A DNA stretch of 5,994 bases from Cyanobacteria bacterium M_surface_7_m2_040 (GTDB lineage Bacteria > Cyanobacteriota > Cyanobacteriia > PCC-6307 > Cyanobiaceae), in NCBI GenBank assembly GCA_016882555.1, contig VGPQ01000095.1, positions 1 through 5,994 on the forward strand, written 5' to 3'. A program made the translations under genes and the position numbers. A model generated the notes under the pieces. It was not told the origin of the DNA. It ran no database searches and saw only the letters and a list, made by a program, of their open reading frames with translations. Positions 1 through 5,877 of this stretch are shown in pieces (positions within the stretch are counted from its first letter, which is position 1; the number at the start of each line of letters is the position of its first letter).

Positions 1-621
1 GCTGAGATCGTCGAGGCCCAGCCCGTCGCGGCCATGCTCGCGGCCCGAGCTGTGCAGGTAGCGCCCGCCCCCCAGATGCAGCCCCACATGGGTGCAGCGC
101 TGGGGCTGGCCGAAGAAGATCAGATCGCCGGGCCGCAGCGCATGCAGCACCCCCGGCCTCACCGCCACAGGCTGGCAGAAGCGCTCCTGCAGATAGGCGT
201 CGCGGGGGATCCAGACGCCGGCCTCGGCAAAGGCCCGCTGCACCAGCCCCGAGCAGTCGTAATCGGGGCCCAGGCTGCCGCCCCAGAGGTAGCGGTTGGG
301 CTGCTCCAGGGCGGCTTCGGCAAACGCCAGCACCGCCGGTAGGCGCGCGTTGATGGCGGCGGCACTCAGCAGCTGCGGCGGGCGCCGCGCCGCCGATCGG
401 GCCCGGCCCAGCAGATCGCTGGGTTCGATCCAGCAGGGGTAGCCATCGTCGAGCAGTCGCACCCGCAGCCGTTCGCCATCGGGGTTGGGCTCCAACACCT
501 GCAGCTGGCGCCCAGCCCAGACCTGGGTGGCCAGGCCTGGGCCCTGCGGGCGGCTGTAGCCGTTGATCGGGCCCAGCAGGTCCCAGACCGTGCCGGGTTG
601 CAGTAGTTCGGGGGCGGCCAT
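1..621 (-). CDS. NlpC/P60 cysteine peptidase with N-terminal SH3b-like region (3' end outside window)
   Basis: I read this gene directly from the minus strand. It opens with ATG at 621-619 and stays open for 207 codons to the window edge, so the C-terminus is missing. Residues about 1-75 look like a bacterial SH3 domain (TVWDLLGPINGYSRP, then QVWAGRQLQVLE, ending GYPCWIEPSDL). Residues about 90-207 are the NlpC/P60 catalytic domain: the YLWGG strand at 111-115, the nucleophile Cys123 in YDCSGLVQRAF, His178 in CTHVGLHL, and a third polar residue, His190, in RYLHSSGR. PGDLIFF at 164-170 is also typical. Cyanobacterial SH3b-NlpC/P60 proteins of this layout, with structures known from Anabaena and Nostoc, are gamma-D-glutamyl-L-diamino acid endopeptidases acting on peptidoglycan stem peptides. 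No signal peptide is visible, which suggests a cytoplasmic recycling role, but that is inference. The gene diverges from a serine hydrolase gene, and no strong ribosome binding site is seen. Confidence 0.93.
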   Translation of the reverse strand, partial: MAAPELLQPGTVWDLLGPINGYSRPQGPGLATQVWAGRQLQVLEPNPDGERLRVRLLDDGYPCWIEPSDLLGRARSAARRPPQLLSAAAINARLPAVLAFAEAALEQPNRYLWGGSLGPDYDCSGLVQRAFAEAGVWIPRDAYLQERFCQPVAVRPGVLHALRPGDLIFFGQPQRCTHVGLHLGGGRYLHSSGREHGRDGLGLDDLS

Positions 622-653
622 GGTCCCTAATCTCACCTCAACCTCTGGCCGCA

Positions 654-1583
654 GTGATGGCGTTCTACAGCCCGGATCCGGCCATGGGCCAGTGCCTGGT
701 CGATCTGGTGCGGGCCCTGGAGCAGGACGGTCGCCCGGGTCTGGGCGATCAGCTGTCGATCACCTGGTTGCGGTTTCCCCAATCCCAGATCGACCGCGCT
801 GCGGCCCTTGATCCCCAGGCCTACTGGGCCCTGCCCATGACCGGCGCCAGTTGGCGCGGCGATGCGCTGCGCTATCCGGCCAGCGTGGTCAAGCTCGTGT
901 ATCTGGTGGCGGCAGAGGCCTGGCTGCAACAGGATTGGCTGGTTGACGACCCTGAGCTGCGCCGGGCGCTGGCGGCGATGGTCGTTCACTCCAGCAACAA
1001 CGCCACCGAGCATGTGCTCGACCGCCTCAGCGGGACCACCGGCGGGCCGGAACTCGCTGGTGCTGCCCTCGACAGCTGGATCGAGCAGCGCCAGCTGGTC
1101 AACCGTTGGCTGGCTGGCCTGGGCTGGCCCGAGCTGGCTGGTTGGAACGCCTGCCAGAAAACCTGGGATGACGGGCCCTATGGCCGCGAGCGCCAGTTTT
1201 ACGGAGCCGACAACGGCAACCGCAACAGCCTCTCCAGCGATGGGGTGGCACGGCTGCTGCAGGCCGTGATCGCAGCGGCGCTGGTGTCGCCGCCCGCCTG
1301 CGGCCGCATGCGGCAGCTGCTGCAGCGCAGCCTGGACCCGGCCACGCGGGCGGCTGATCCCGAGAATCAGGTCGACGGTTTTCTGGGGGCTGGGTTGCCG
1401 GCCGGCGCACGGTTGTGGAGCAAGGCCGGCTGGATGAGCCAGGCCCGTCACGATGCCGCCTACATCGAGGCCGAGGGTTGCCCACCCACCCTGCTGGTGG
1501 TGATGGGTGAAGGCGAAGCCTGCGCTGGCGATGGGCAGCTGCTGCCGGAGCTCGCCGCCCGCTTGCTGCAGGCCGGCTGCTGA
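654..1583 (+). CDS. Class A beta-lactamase-like serine hydrolase
   Basis: This encodes 309 residues from GTG at 654, or 308 from the adjacent ATG at 657. Neither has a clear ribosome binding site, so the start is unresolved by one codon. The three landmarks of the serine beta-lactamase/penicillin-binding fold are in order (numbering from GTG): SVVK at 77-80, with Ser77 as nucleophile and Lys80 as its partner; SNN at 114-116 in HSSNNAT, in place of the usual SDN; and KAG at 257-259 in WSKAGW, in place of KTG. NSLSSDGVARLL at 191-202 resembles the segment after the omega loop. The classical ExxLN deacylation motif is absent. Glu179 in YGRERQFYG lies near that position but is not certain to be equivalent. 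The N-terminus lacks a hydrophobic signal segment, unlike exported beta-lactamases. It may be a peptidase, an esterase or a weak beta-lactamase; substrate unknown. It converges on a tRNA-Ser gene. Confidence 0.88.
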   Translation: MMAFYSPDPAMGQCLVDLVRALEQDGRPGLGDQLSITWLRFPQSQIDRAAALDPQAYWALPMTGASWRGDALRYPASVVKLVYLVAAEAWLQQDWLVDDPELRRALAAMVVHSSNNATEHVLDRLSGTTGGPELAGAALDSWIEQRQLVNRWLAGLGWPELAGWNACQKTWDDGPYGRERQFYGADNGNRNSLSSDGVARLLQAVIAAALVSPPACGRMRQLLQRSLDPATRAADPENQVDGFLGAGLPAGARLWSKAGWMSQARHDAAYIEAEGCPPTLLVVMGEGEACAGDGQLLPELAARLLQAGC

Positions 1584-1639
1584 GCAAGCCCAGCCCGGGC
1601 CGCCTCTGGCGTGATGGGCGGGCAGACAAGACAGGGAAA

Positions 1640-1728
1640 CGGAGAGGGAGGGATTCGAACCCTCGACAGAAGTTGCCTCCTGTAACTCCTTAGCAGGGAG
1701 CCGCTTTCAACCACTCAGCCACCTCTCC
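1640..1728 (-). tRNA. tRNA-Ser (anticodon GCU)
   Basis: On the minus strand a complete class II tRNA folds by hand. The 7-bp acceptor stem is GGAGAGG with CCTCTCC. The D-arm region is TGGCTGAGTGGTTGAAAGCG. The anticodon stem GCTCC/GGAGT (one G-U pair) encloses the loop CTGCTAA, which gives anticodon GCT for AGC/AGU serine codons. A long variable arm, ACAGGAG/CTTCTGT around a GCAA loop, is typical of tRNA-Ser. The T arm is GAGGG/CCCTC with loop TTCGAAT. The discriminator base is G (complement of position 1640), as usual for tRNA-Ser. The CCA end is not encoded; the next bases would be TTC, so the cell must add CCA. The gene begins 19 bp after the alr stop codon on the same strand, so it could be co-transcribed with alr or use a promoter inside the end of alr. 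Confidence 0.97.
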
Positions 1729-1747
1729 AGGGGCCGGCCTGAGCTTA

Positions 1748-2932
1748 TCAGTGTGCCCCCAGCGGCAGCCGCGGCAGCCTGTGCTTGAAACCGCACAGAA
1801 TCTCCCAGGGGATGGTGCCGCAGCGCCGGCTCCAGTCGTCTGGGGAGATCTGCAGATCGCCCTCCTGACCCAGCAGGGTCACCACGGACCCCACCTCCAG
1901 CTCAGGGGCGTCGCTGGCATCGAGGATCAGCTGGTCCATGGTGATCGCCCCGACCTGGGGCACGGCACGGCCCCGGTGCAGCACCGTGATCTGCCCGGAG
2001 AGCTGCCTGGGCACACCATCGGCATAGCCGATGCCCACCACCGCCAGGCGGCTGCGGCGGCTGGTGCGGAAACGATGGCCATAGCTCACGCCCACCCCGG
2101 CCTCCACCGTGCGGATCAGGCTCACCCGTGCCCGCAGCTGCATCGCCGGTTGCAGGGCTGCAGCAGCCCGCAGGTGGGGGGCCGGGCTGTGGCCATAGAG
2201 CGCCAGCCCCACCCGCACCATGTCGTAATGCACGGCACGGCTGCGGAGGGTGCCGGCTGAGTTGGCCAGATGGCGGCAGCCTGCGCTCAACTGCTGTTGG
2301 CGCAGGCTGTCCAGCACGCTCTCGAAGCGCTGCAGCTGCTGCGCCGTGAAGCCGTTGTCATCATCTGGGGGGGCATCGGCACAGGCCAGATGGGAGTAGA
2401 CCCCGGCCAGCTCCACATCGGCCAGGTCGCGGATGGCGGCCACCAGTCGTGGGCCTTCGTGCCAGTCGACCCCCAGCCGTGCCATGCCGGTGTCGAGCTT
2501 GAGATGCACCGCCATCGGCCGCCCGGCCGCCGCCGCCAGGTTCTGGCACAGCAGCGCTTCACGCATGCCGCTGAGCGTGGGCATCAGCTGCCAGCGCAGG
2601 CAGCTGCGCAGCTCCTCGGCATGGATCAGGTTGCCCAGCACCAACACAGGTGCCTGGATGCCTGCGCGGCGCAACTGCACCCCCTCGGCCAGGGTGGCCA
2701 CGCCGAAGCAGCTGGCACCGCCGGCGAGGGCGGCCTGGGCCACCGGCACGGCGCCGTGGCCATAGCCATCAGCTTTGACCACCGCCATCAGGCTGCTGCC
2801 GGGGGCCAGGCCCTCCACCAGGGTGGCGGCGTTGCGTGTGATCGCGGCGGCGTCCACCTCGACCCAGGCCCGCTGGCGCGAATAGCCCGCCTCGTGGGGC
2901 TCGGGCTGCGGTCCCAGGGGAAGGGTGTTCAT
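1748..2932 (-). CDS. alr: Alanine racemase (PLP-dependent)
   Basis: Alanine racemase interconverts L- and D-alanine in the cytoplasm and so supplies D-Ala for peptidoglycan. I chose ATG at 2932-2930 (394 residues) because family-like sequence, RAWVEVDAAAITRN, begins about 20 residues later. A TTG six codons upstream (2950) or a GTG two codons upstream are possible but less likely. The PLP lysine is Lys53 in AVVKADGYGHGA. Lys145 and Arg152 in HLKLDTGMARLG match the carbamylated lysine and the arginine that contacts the PLP O3' in the Geobacillus enzyme. RVGLALYG supplies the arginine that contacts the pyridine nitrogen. The second catalytic base is Tyr284 in GVSYGHRF. AITMDQ near 330-335 is the conserved C-terminal active-site segment, and PWEILCGFKHRLPR closes the protein. 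The length is slightly above the usual 360-380 residues. It diverges from the HNH gene and is followed by tRNA-Ser. No strong ribosome binding site precedes the ATG. Confidence 0.97.
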   Translation of the reverse strand: MNTLPLGPQPEPHEAGYSRQRAWVEVDAAAITRNAATLVEGLAPGSSLMAVVKADGYGHGAVPVAQAALAGGASCFGVATLAEGVQLRRAGIQAPVLVLGNLIHAEELRSCLRWQLMPTLSGMREALLCQNLAAAAGRPMAVHLKLDTGMARLGVDWHEGPRLVAAIRDLADVELAGVYSHLACADAPPDDDNGFTAQQLQRFESVLDSLRQQQLSAGCRHLANSAGTLRSRAVHYDMVRVGLALYGHSPAPHLRAAAALQPAMQLRARVSLIRTVEAGVGVSYGHRFRTSRRSRLAVVGIGYADGVPRQLSGQITVLHRGRAVPQVGAITMDQLILDASDAPELEVGSVVTLLGQEGDLQISPDDWSRRCGTIPWEILCGFKHRLPRLPLGAH

Positions 2933-3018
2933 GAACACTGCGGTGCCCAAAGGGTAAGCGCCGGCACCGTGCCGCGCTTGCCAGCGCCCTTAGCATGCCG
3001 ACCATCCTGGGAGCTGGC
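2933..3018. promoter_or_regulatory. Divergent alr/HNH intergenic region with inverted repeats
   Basis: This 86-bp gap lies between the chosen starts of alr and the HNH gene and should hold control signals for both. A perfect 7-bp inverted repeat, CGGTGCC at 2941-2947 and GGCACCG at 2963-2969, has a 15-bp spacer. The right arm also belongs to an 11-bp palindrome, GGCACCGTGCC at 2963-2973. CCCAAAGGG at 2946-2954 is a further short inverted repeat inside the first one. I see no convincing -10/-35 pair for either gene. The symmetry could be an operator or an alr leader hairpin, or it may be chance in GC-rich DNA. Confidence 0.35.
3009..3013 (+). promoter_or_regulatory. Ribosome binding site supporting the HNH start at 3019
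   Basis: GGGAG sits five bases before the ATG at 3019. No comparable motif precedes the in-frame ATG at 2995, so it favours the shorter, family-like start. The motif falls in the loop of a possible hairpin formed by CATGCC (2994-2999) and GGCATG (3016-3021), the latter containing the start codon. Confidence 0.5.
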
Positions 3019-3522
3019 ATGAGCCAGGTTCTCGTCCTCAATGCGTCCTATGAGCCGCTCAACATCACCACCTGGCGCCGGGCCATGGTGATGGTGCTCA
3101 AAGGCAAGGCCGAAGGTCTTGAGCACGATCCCTCCCGTGCCGTGCGCCCCGATCTGCTGCAGCCGACGGTGATCCGCCTGCGCCAGTTTGTGCGGGTTCC
3201 CTATCGGCCCCTGCCGTTGACGCGGCGCAACGTGTTTCAGCGCGACGGACACCGTTGCCAGTACTGCGGCAGTGGCAAGGAACCTCTCTCGATTGACCAT
3301 GTGCTGCCCCGCAGCCGCGGTGGTGCCGACAGCTGGGACAACGTCACCACCGCCTGCCTGCCCTGCAATGTGCGCAAGGGCAGCCGCACTCCCCGGGAGG
3401 CGGGCATGCCGCTGCGGCGCGAACCCCATCGCCCCCTGAGCACGCTGAGCTTTGAGGCCAGCCGCCAGATGAGCGCCGGCCGCCACGGCGAGTGGGCCAA
3501 GTATGTGATCGGCCTGAGCTGA
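3019..3522 (+). CDS. HNH endonuclease-domain protein, cyanobacterial conserved type
   Basis: I chose ATG at 3019 (167 residues) because MSQVLVLNASYEPLN is the usual opening of this family and a GGGAG site precedes it. An in-frame ATG at 2995 would add eight residues. The N-terminal half, about 1-65, is a conserved segment (VLVLNASYEPLNITTW, then VLKGKAEGLEHD) found with this type of HNH domain. The HNH fold spans about 70-122: zinc-type cysteine pairs Cys80/Cys83 (CQYC) and Cys113/Cys116 (CLPC), the DH pair Asp93-His94 in SIDHVLPRSRGG, and Asn108 in SWDNVTTACLPCNVRKG. All metal and catalytic positions look intact, so the nuclease is probably active. The biological target is unknown to me. There is no partner methylase, intron or phage gene, and the protein sits among housekeeping genes, so a resident DNA-processing role is more likely than a homing element. 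It diverges from alr and converges on prfA. Confidence 0.93.
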   Translation: MSQVLVLNASYEPLNITTWRRAMVMVLKGKAEGLEHDPSRAVRPDLLQPTVIRLRQFVRVPYRPLPLTRRNVFQRDGHRCQYCGSGKEPLSIDHVLPRSRGGADSWDNVTTACLPCNVRKGSRTPREAGMPLRREPHRPLSTLSFEASRQMSAGRHGEWAKYVIGLS

Positions 3523-3543
3523 GCCAGATTCGGCAGGGCGACC

Positions 3544-4644
3544 TCACCCCAGGGCCGCCTGCTGCGCCAGGGCCTCGAGCTGACGGCTCTGATCGGCGGC
3601 GATGCAGGCCGTGATCAGATCGTGCAGTTGGCCGGCCAGCACCGGCTCGAGCGCAAAGTTGCGCCCCAGGCGGTGATCGGTGACGCGGTTGTCCTTGTAG
3701 TTGTAGGTGCGGATCTTTTCGCTGCGATCGCCACTGCCCACCTGGGCCAGCCGATCGGAGCGCTCGCGGGCGTTGGCTTCGGCCAGCTCCCGTTCGTAGA
3801 GCTTGGCGCGCAGGATCTCCAGGGCCCGTTCGCGGTTCTGCAGCTGGGAGCGCTCCTGGGTGCAGAACACGCGAATGCCCGTCGGCTTGTGCAGCAGGTC
3901 GACGGCGGTTTCCACCTTGTTGACGTTCTGGCCGCCCGCGCCGCCCGAGCGGGCCGTGCTGATCTCCAGGTCGCCGGGATCGATCTGCACCTCGACCGGA
4001 TCGGCCTCGGGCATCACCGCCAGCGTGGCCGTGGAGGTGTGCACCCGGCCCTGGGACTCGGTGGCCGGCACCCGCTGCACCCGGTGCACCCCGGCTTCGA
4101 ACTTGAGCTGGCTGTAGACCCCGTCGCCCTTGATGGCCAGGATCAGCTCCTTGTAGCCACCGAGGTCGGCCTCCGAGGCGCTCACCGGCTCGACCCGCCA
4201 GCCCACGCTCTGGGCATAGCGTTCGTACATGCGGGCCAGATCGCCGGCCCAGATGGCGGCTTCGTCGCCCCCGGCCCCGGCGCGGATTTCCAGCATCACG
4301 CTGCGCTCATCGCGGGGGTCGCGTGGCAGCAGGGCCAGGGTCAGACGCTGCTCGAGCGCAGCGATCGCTGCGCTGAGCCGTTCCAATTCCTCGGTGGCCA
4401 GCTCTTCCATGGCCGGCTCGCCGCGGTGCTGCCGCAGCAGGGCCCTGGCCTGGACCTCTTCTTCGCGGCAGCGCTGCAATTGCAGCTGGTCGTGCACGAG
4501 CGGCTCGAGCCGAGCCCTCTCCCGTGCCAGGTGCTGCAGCTGGTCGGGATTGGCTGCCACGGCGGGGTCGGCCAGCTGGGTTTCGAGGGTCTCGAAGGTG
4601 CGCCGCGCCGCTTCGAGGCGTTCGTCGAGCAGTTGGGAATCCAA
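3544..4644 (-). CDS. prfA: Peptide chain release factor 1 (RF1)
   Basis: RF1 reads UAA and UAG in the ribosomal A site and triggers release of the finished protein. The 366-residue length is usual. The N-terminal helical domain (about 1-110) is followed by [13 protein letters not shown] at 117-129. The stop-codon recognition tripeptide is PAT at 193-195 in [16 protein letters not shown]2 would have SPF. The catalytic GGQ is at 237-239 in [16 protein letters not shown], with Gln239 the expected PrmC methylation target. Asn after GGQ, instead of the more common His, fits the cyanobacterial/plastid form as I know it. The start is TTG at 4644: an in-frame TGA lies four codons upstream (4659-4657), and the first in-frame ATG is only at residue 79. 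The start lies 23 bp after the rpmE stop, and no ribosome binding site is evident. The gene is last in the operon and ends 21 bp from the convergent HNH gene. Confidence 0.97.
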   Translation of the reverse strand: MDSQLLDERLEAARRTFETLETQLADPAVAANPDQLQHLARERARLEPLVHDQLQLQRCREEEVQARALLRQHRGEPAMEELATEELERLSAAIAALEQRLTLALLPRDPRDERSVMLEIRAGAGGDEAAIWAGDLARMYERYAQSVGWRVEPVSASEADLGGYKELILAIKGDGVYSQLKFEAGVHRVQRVPATESQGRVHTSTATLAVMPEADPVEVQIDPGDLEISTARSGGAGGQNVNKVETAVDLLHKPTGIRVFCTQERSQLQNRERALEILRAKLYERELAEANARERSDRLAQVGSGDRSEKIRTYNYKDNRVTDHRLGRNFALEPVLAGQLHDLITACIAADQSRQLEALAQQAALG

Positions 4645-4667
4645 GGGGGCGGAGCGTCAGGCCAGGC

Positions 4668-4985
4668 TCAGGCCTTGCCGGCAGTCTCCTCAGCCACTGC
4701 CGTTGCAGCAGCAGGGGCCTCAGGGGCGTCGCTCGCTTTGCCCTTGGCTGCCTTCTTGGTGCCCGATGCCGACTCGCTCCCACCCATGCCGTACTTGCGC
4801 ATGAAACGATCCACACGCCCTTCGGTGTCGAGGATCTTCTGGGTCCCGGTGTAGAAGGGATGGTTGCCACTCCACACGTCGACGTGGATCTCGGGCTGAG
4901 TGGAGCCGGTGGTCATGACCACCTCTCCATTGCAGATCACCTTGGCATCGGGGTACCAGGTGGGATGGATATCGGCCTTGGGCAT
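4668..4985 (-). CDS. rpmE: 50S ribosomal protein L31 with Ala/Lys-rich C-terminal tail
   Basis: L31 bridges the ribosomal subunits. The first about 68 residues are a complete L31: MPKADIHPTWYPDAK, then DVWSGNHPFYTGTQK and GRVDRFMRKYGM. Zinc-binding L31 proteins such as that of E. coli carry four cysteines. Here only Cys18 remains (VICNGEVVM), and the second pair is replaced by Trp38 and Asn41 in DVWSGNHPF. This is therefore a zinc-free form, as commonly found in cyanobacteria. Residues about 69-105 are a low-complexity tail rich in Ala, Lys, Ser and Glu, which makes the protein about 30 residues longer than typical L31. The ATG at 4985-4983 is unambiguous from the family N-terminus. The gene lies 41 bp after rpsI and 23 bp before prfA on the same strand, consistent with one operon. 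No clear ribosome binding site is seen. Confidence 0.97.
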   Translation of the reverse strand: MPKADIHPTWYPDAKVICNGEVVMTTGSTQPEIHVDVWSGNHPFYTGTQKILDTEGRVDRFMRKYGMGGSESASGTKKAAKGKASDAPEAPAAATAVAEETAGKA

Positions 4986-5026
4986 GGCGGAAACGGGCGA
5001 GGCAGGAAACGAAGCGAGCTGTTGGA

Positions 5027-5428
5027 TCAGCGCTTGGAGAACTGGGGCGCTTTGCGGGCCTTCTTGAGGCCATACTTGCGCCGCTCCTTGGCACGGGGGT
5101 CGCGGCTCAGGTGCCCTTCAGTCTTCAGGGGCTTGCGGTTGTCGGGCGACAGATCGCAGAGGGCGCGTGCTGCACCCTGCTTGATGGCATCGGCCTGGCC
5201 GGTGAGCCCGCCACCGCGCACGTTGACCAGGATGTCGTACTCGTTGCCGAGGCCCAGGGTCTGCAGCGGGGCCTTGACCGCGGCCAGATACACAGGGTTG
5301 TAGTTCAGGTAGTTGTCCCCGGGACGGCCATTGATGGTGATCTGACCCTTGCCGGGGACGATGCGAACCCGGGCGACAGCTGTCTTGCGGCGACCGGTGC
5401 CCCAGTAGACGACGGTGTTCGGGCTCAT
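5027..5428 (-). CDS. rpsI: 30S ribosomal protein S9
   Basis: S9 sits in the head of the 30S subunit, and its C-terminal tail reaches the P-site tRNA. All 133 residues read as S9: [14 protein letters not shown] at 8-21, the signature [21 protein letters not shown] at about 69-89, and the basic end [20 protein letters not shown] finishing in QFSKR, whose terminal Ser-Lys-Arg is the tRNA-contacting tip. The length is normal for the family. The ATG at 5428-5426 overlaps the rplM stop codon as ATGA, so translation is probably coupled to L13. No independent ribosome binding site is visible. Confidence 0.98.
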   Translation of the reverse strand: MSPNTVVYWGTGRRKTAVARVRIVPGKGQITINGRPGDNYLNYNPVYLAAVKAPLQTLGLGNEYDILVNVRGGGLTGQADAIKQGAARALCDLSPDNRKPLKTEGHLSRDPRAKERRKYGLKKARKAPQFSKR

Positions 5429-5877
5429 TGGGCGGAAGCGGAAGGATTGAGGGCGAGAACGGTGGGCTGCTGGGCGCCGTGGGGGTGTTCAGCACCCCGG
5501 TAGACCTTCAGCTTGCGGAACAGCTGGCGGCCCAGTGCGTTGTGGGGAAGCATGCCCTTGATCGCCTTCTCGACGATGCGCTCGGGCAGGCGGGCCTGCA
5601 GGTGGGCAAAGGTCTCGGTCTTCATGCCACCCGGCCGGCCGGAATGGCGGCGGTACAGCTTCTGGGTCGGCTTGTTGCCGCTCACCCGAATCTTGTCGGC
5701 GTTGATCACGATCACGAAATCACCCGTGTCGAGATGGGGGGTGTAGCAGGGCTTGTTCTTGCCGCGCAGCACCTGGGCCACCTCGCTGGCCAAACGGCCG
5801 AGGGTCTGGTTCTCGGCATCGACCAGATACCACTGGCGTTCGAGGGTGTCGATGGACGGTAGGGGTGTCTTGTTCAT
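5425..5877 (-). CDS. rplM: 50S ribosomal protein L13
   Basis: L13 is an early-assembling 23S rRNA-binding protein of the large subunit. The 150-residue product matches the family: [20 protein letters not shown] at 15-34, [20 protein letters not shown] at 37-56, a [13 protein letters not shown] segment, [12 protein letters not shown] at 75-86, and the signature region [20 protein letters not shown] at 105-124, ending [13 protein letters not shown]. The N-terminal [10 protein letters not shown] stretch is slightly longer than in E. coli L13, as in other cyanobacteria. The start is ATG at 5877-5875. The stop overlaps the rpsI start by four bases. It is the first gene of the operon visible here. 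No good ribosome binding site lies at normal distance; a GGAG sequence at 5893-5890 is about 12 bases from the ATG and inside a possible hairpin. Confidence 0.98.
   Translation of the reverse strand: MNKTPLPSIDTLERQWYLVDAENQTLGRLASEVAQVLRGKNKPCYTPHLDTGDFVIVINADKIRVSGNKPTQKLYRRHSGRPGGMKTETFAHLQARLPERIVEKAIKGMLPHNALGRQLFRKLKVYRGAEHPHGAQQPTVLALNPSASAQ

Noticed and set aside
621..653. TAATCT (628-633) as a -10 box for the serine hydrolase
   Set aside because: It matches the consensus poorly and there is no -35 element about 17 bp upstream, so I do not call a promoter here.
633..1451. A 272-codon minus-strand open frame opposite the serine hydrolase gene
   Set aside because: The plus-strand frame has three ordered catalytic motifs, while this one has none. 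It is a GC-rich antisense shadow.
1588..1619. A possible terminator between the serine hydrolase and tRNA-Ser: GCCCA/TGGGC outer arms and CGCC/GGCG inner arms
   Set aside because: The stems are only 4-5 bp with large internal mismatches and no T-run follows on either strand, so an intrinsic terminator is not supported.
1732..1739. GGCCGGCC palindrome between tRNA-Ser and alr
   Set aside because: An isolated 8-bp GC palindrome is expected by chance in DNA of this composition and has no associated signal.
2270..3022. A 250-codon plus-strand open frame opposite alr
   Set aside because: It is antisense to the catalytic core of alr, has biased His/Gln/Gly composition, and runs into the HNH start region without any family resemblance.
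3019..3522. HNH gene as part of a homing intron, restriction system or phage remnant
   Set aside because: The neighbours are intact housekeeping genes, no methylase, integrase, intron structure or direct repeats are seen, and base composition matches the surroundings.
3622..4854. A 410-codon open frame on the plus strand, longer than prfA itself
   Set aside because: It lies antisense to prfA and rpmE, both certain. Its translation is low-complexity and rich in His, Gly, Gln and Leu, as expected from the complement of GC-rich coding DNA, and shows no recognisable domain.
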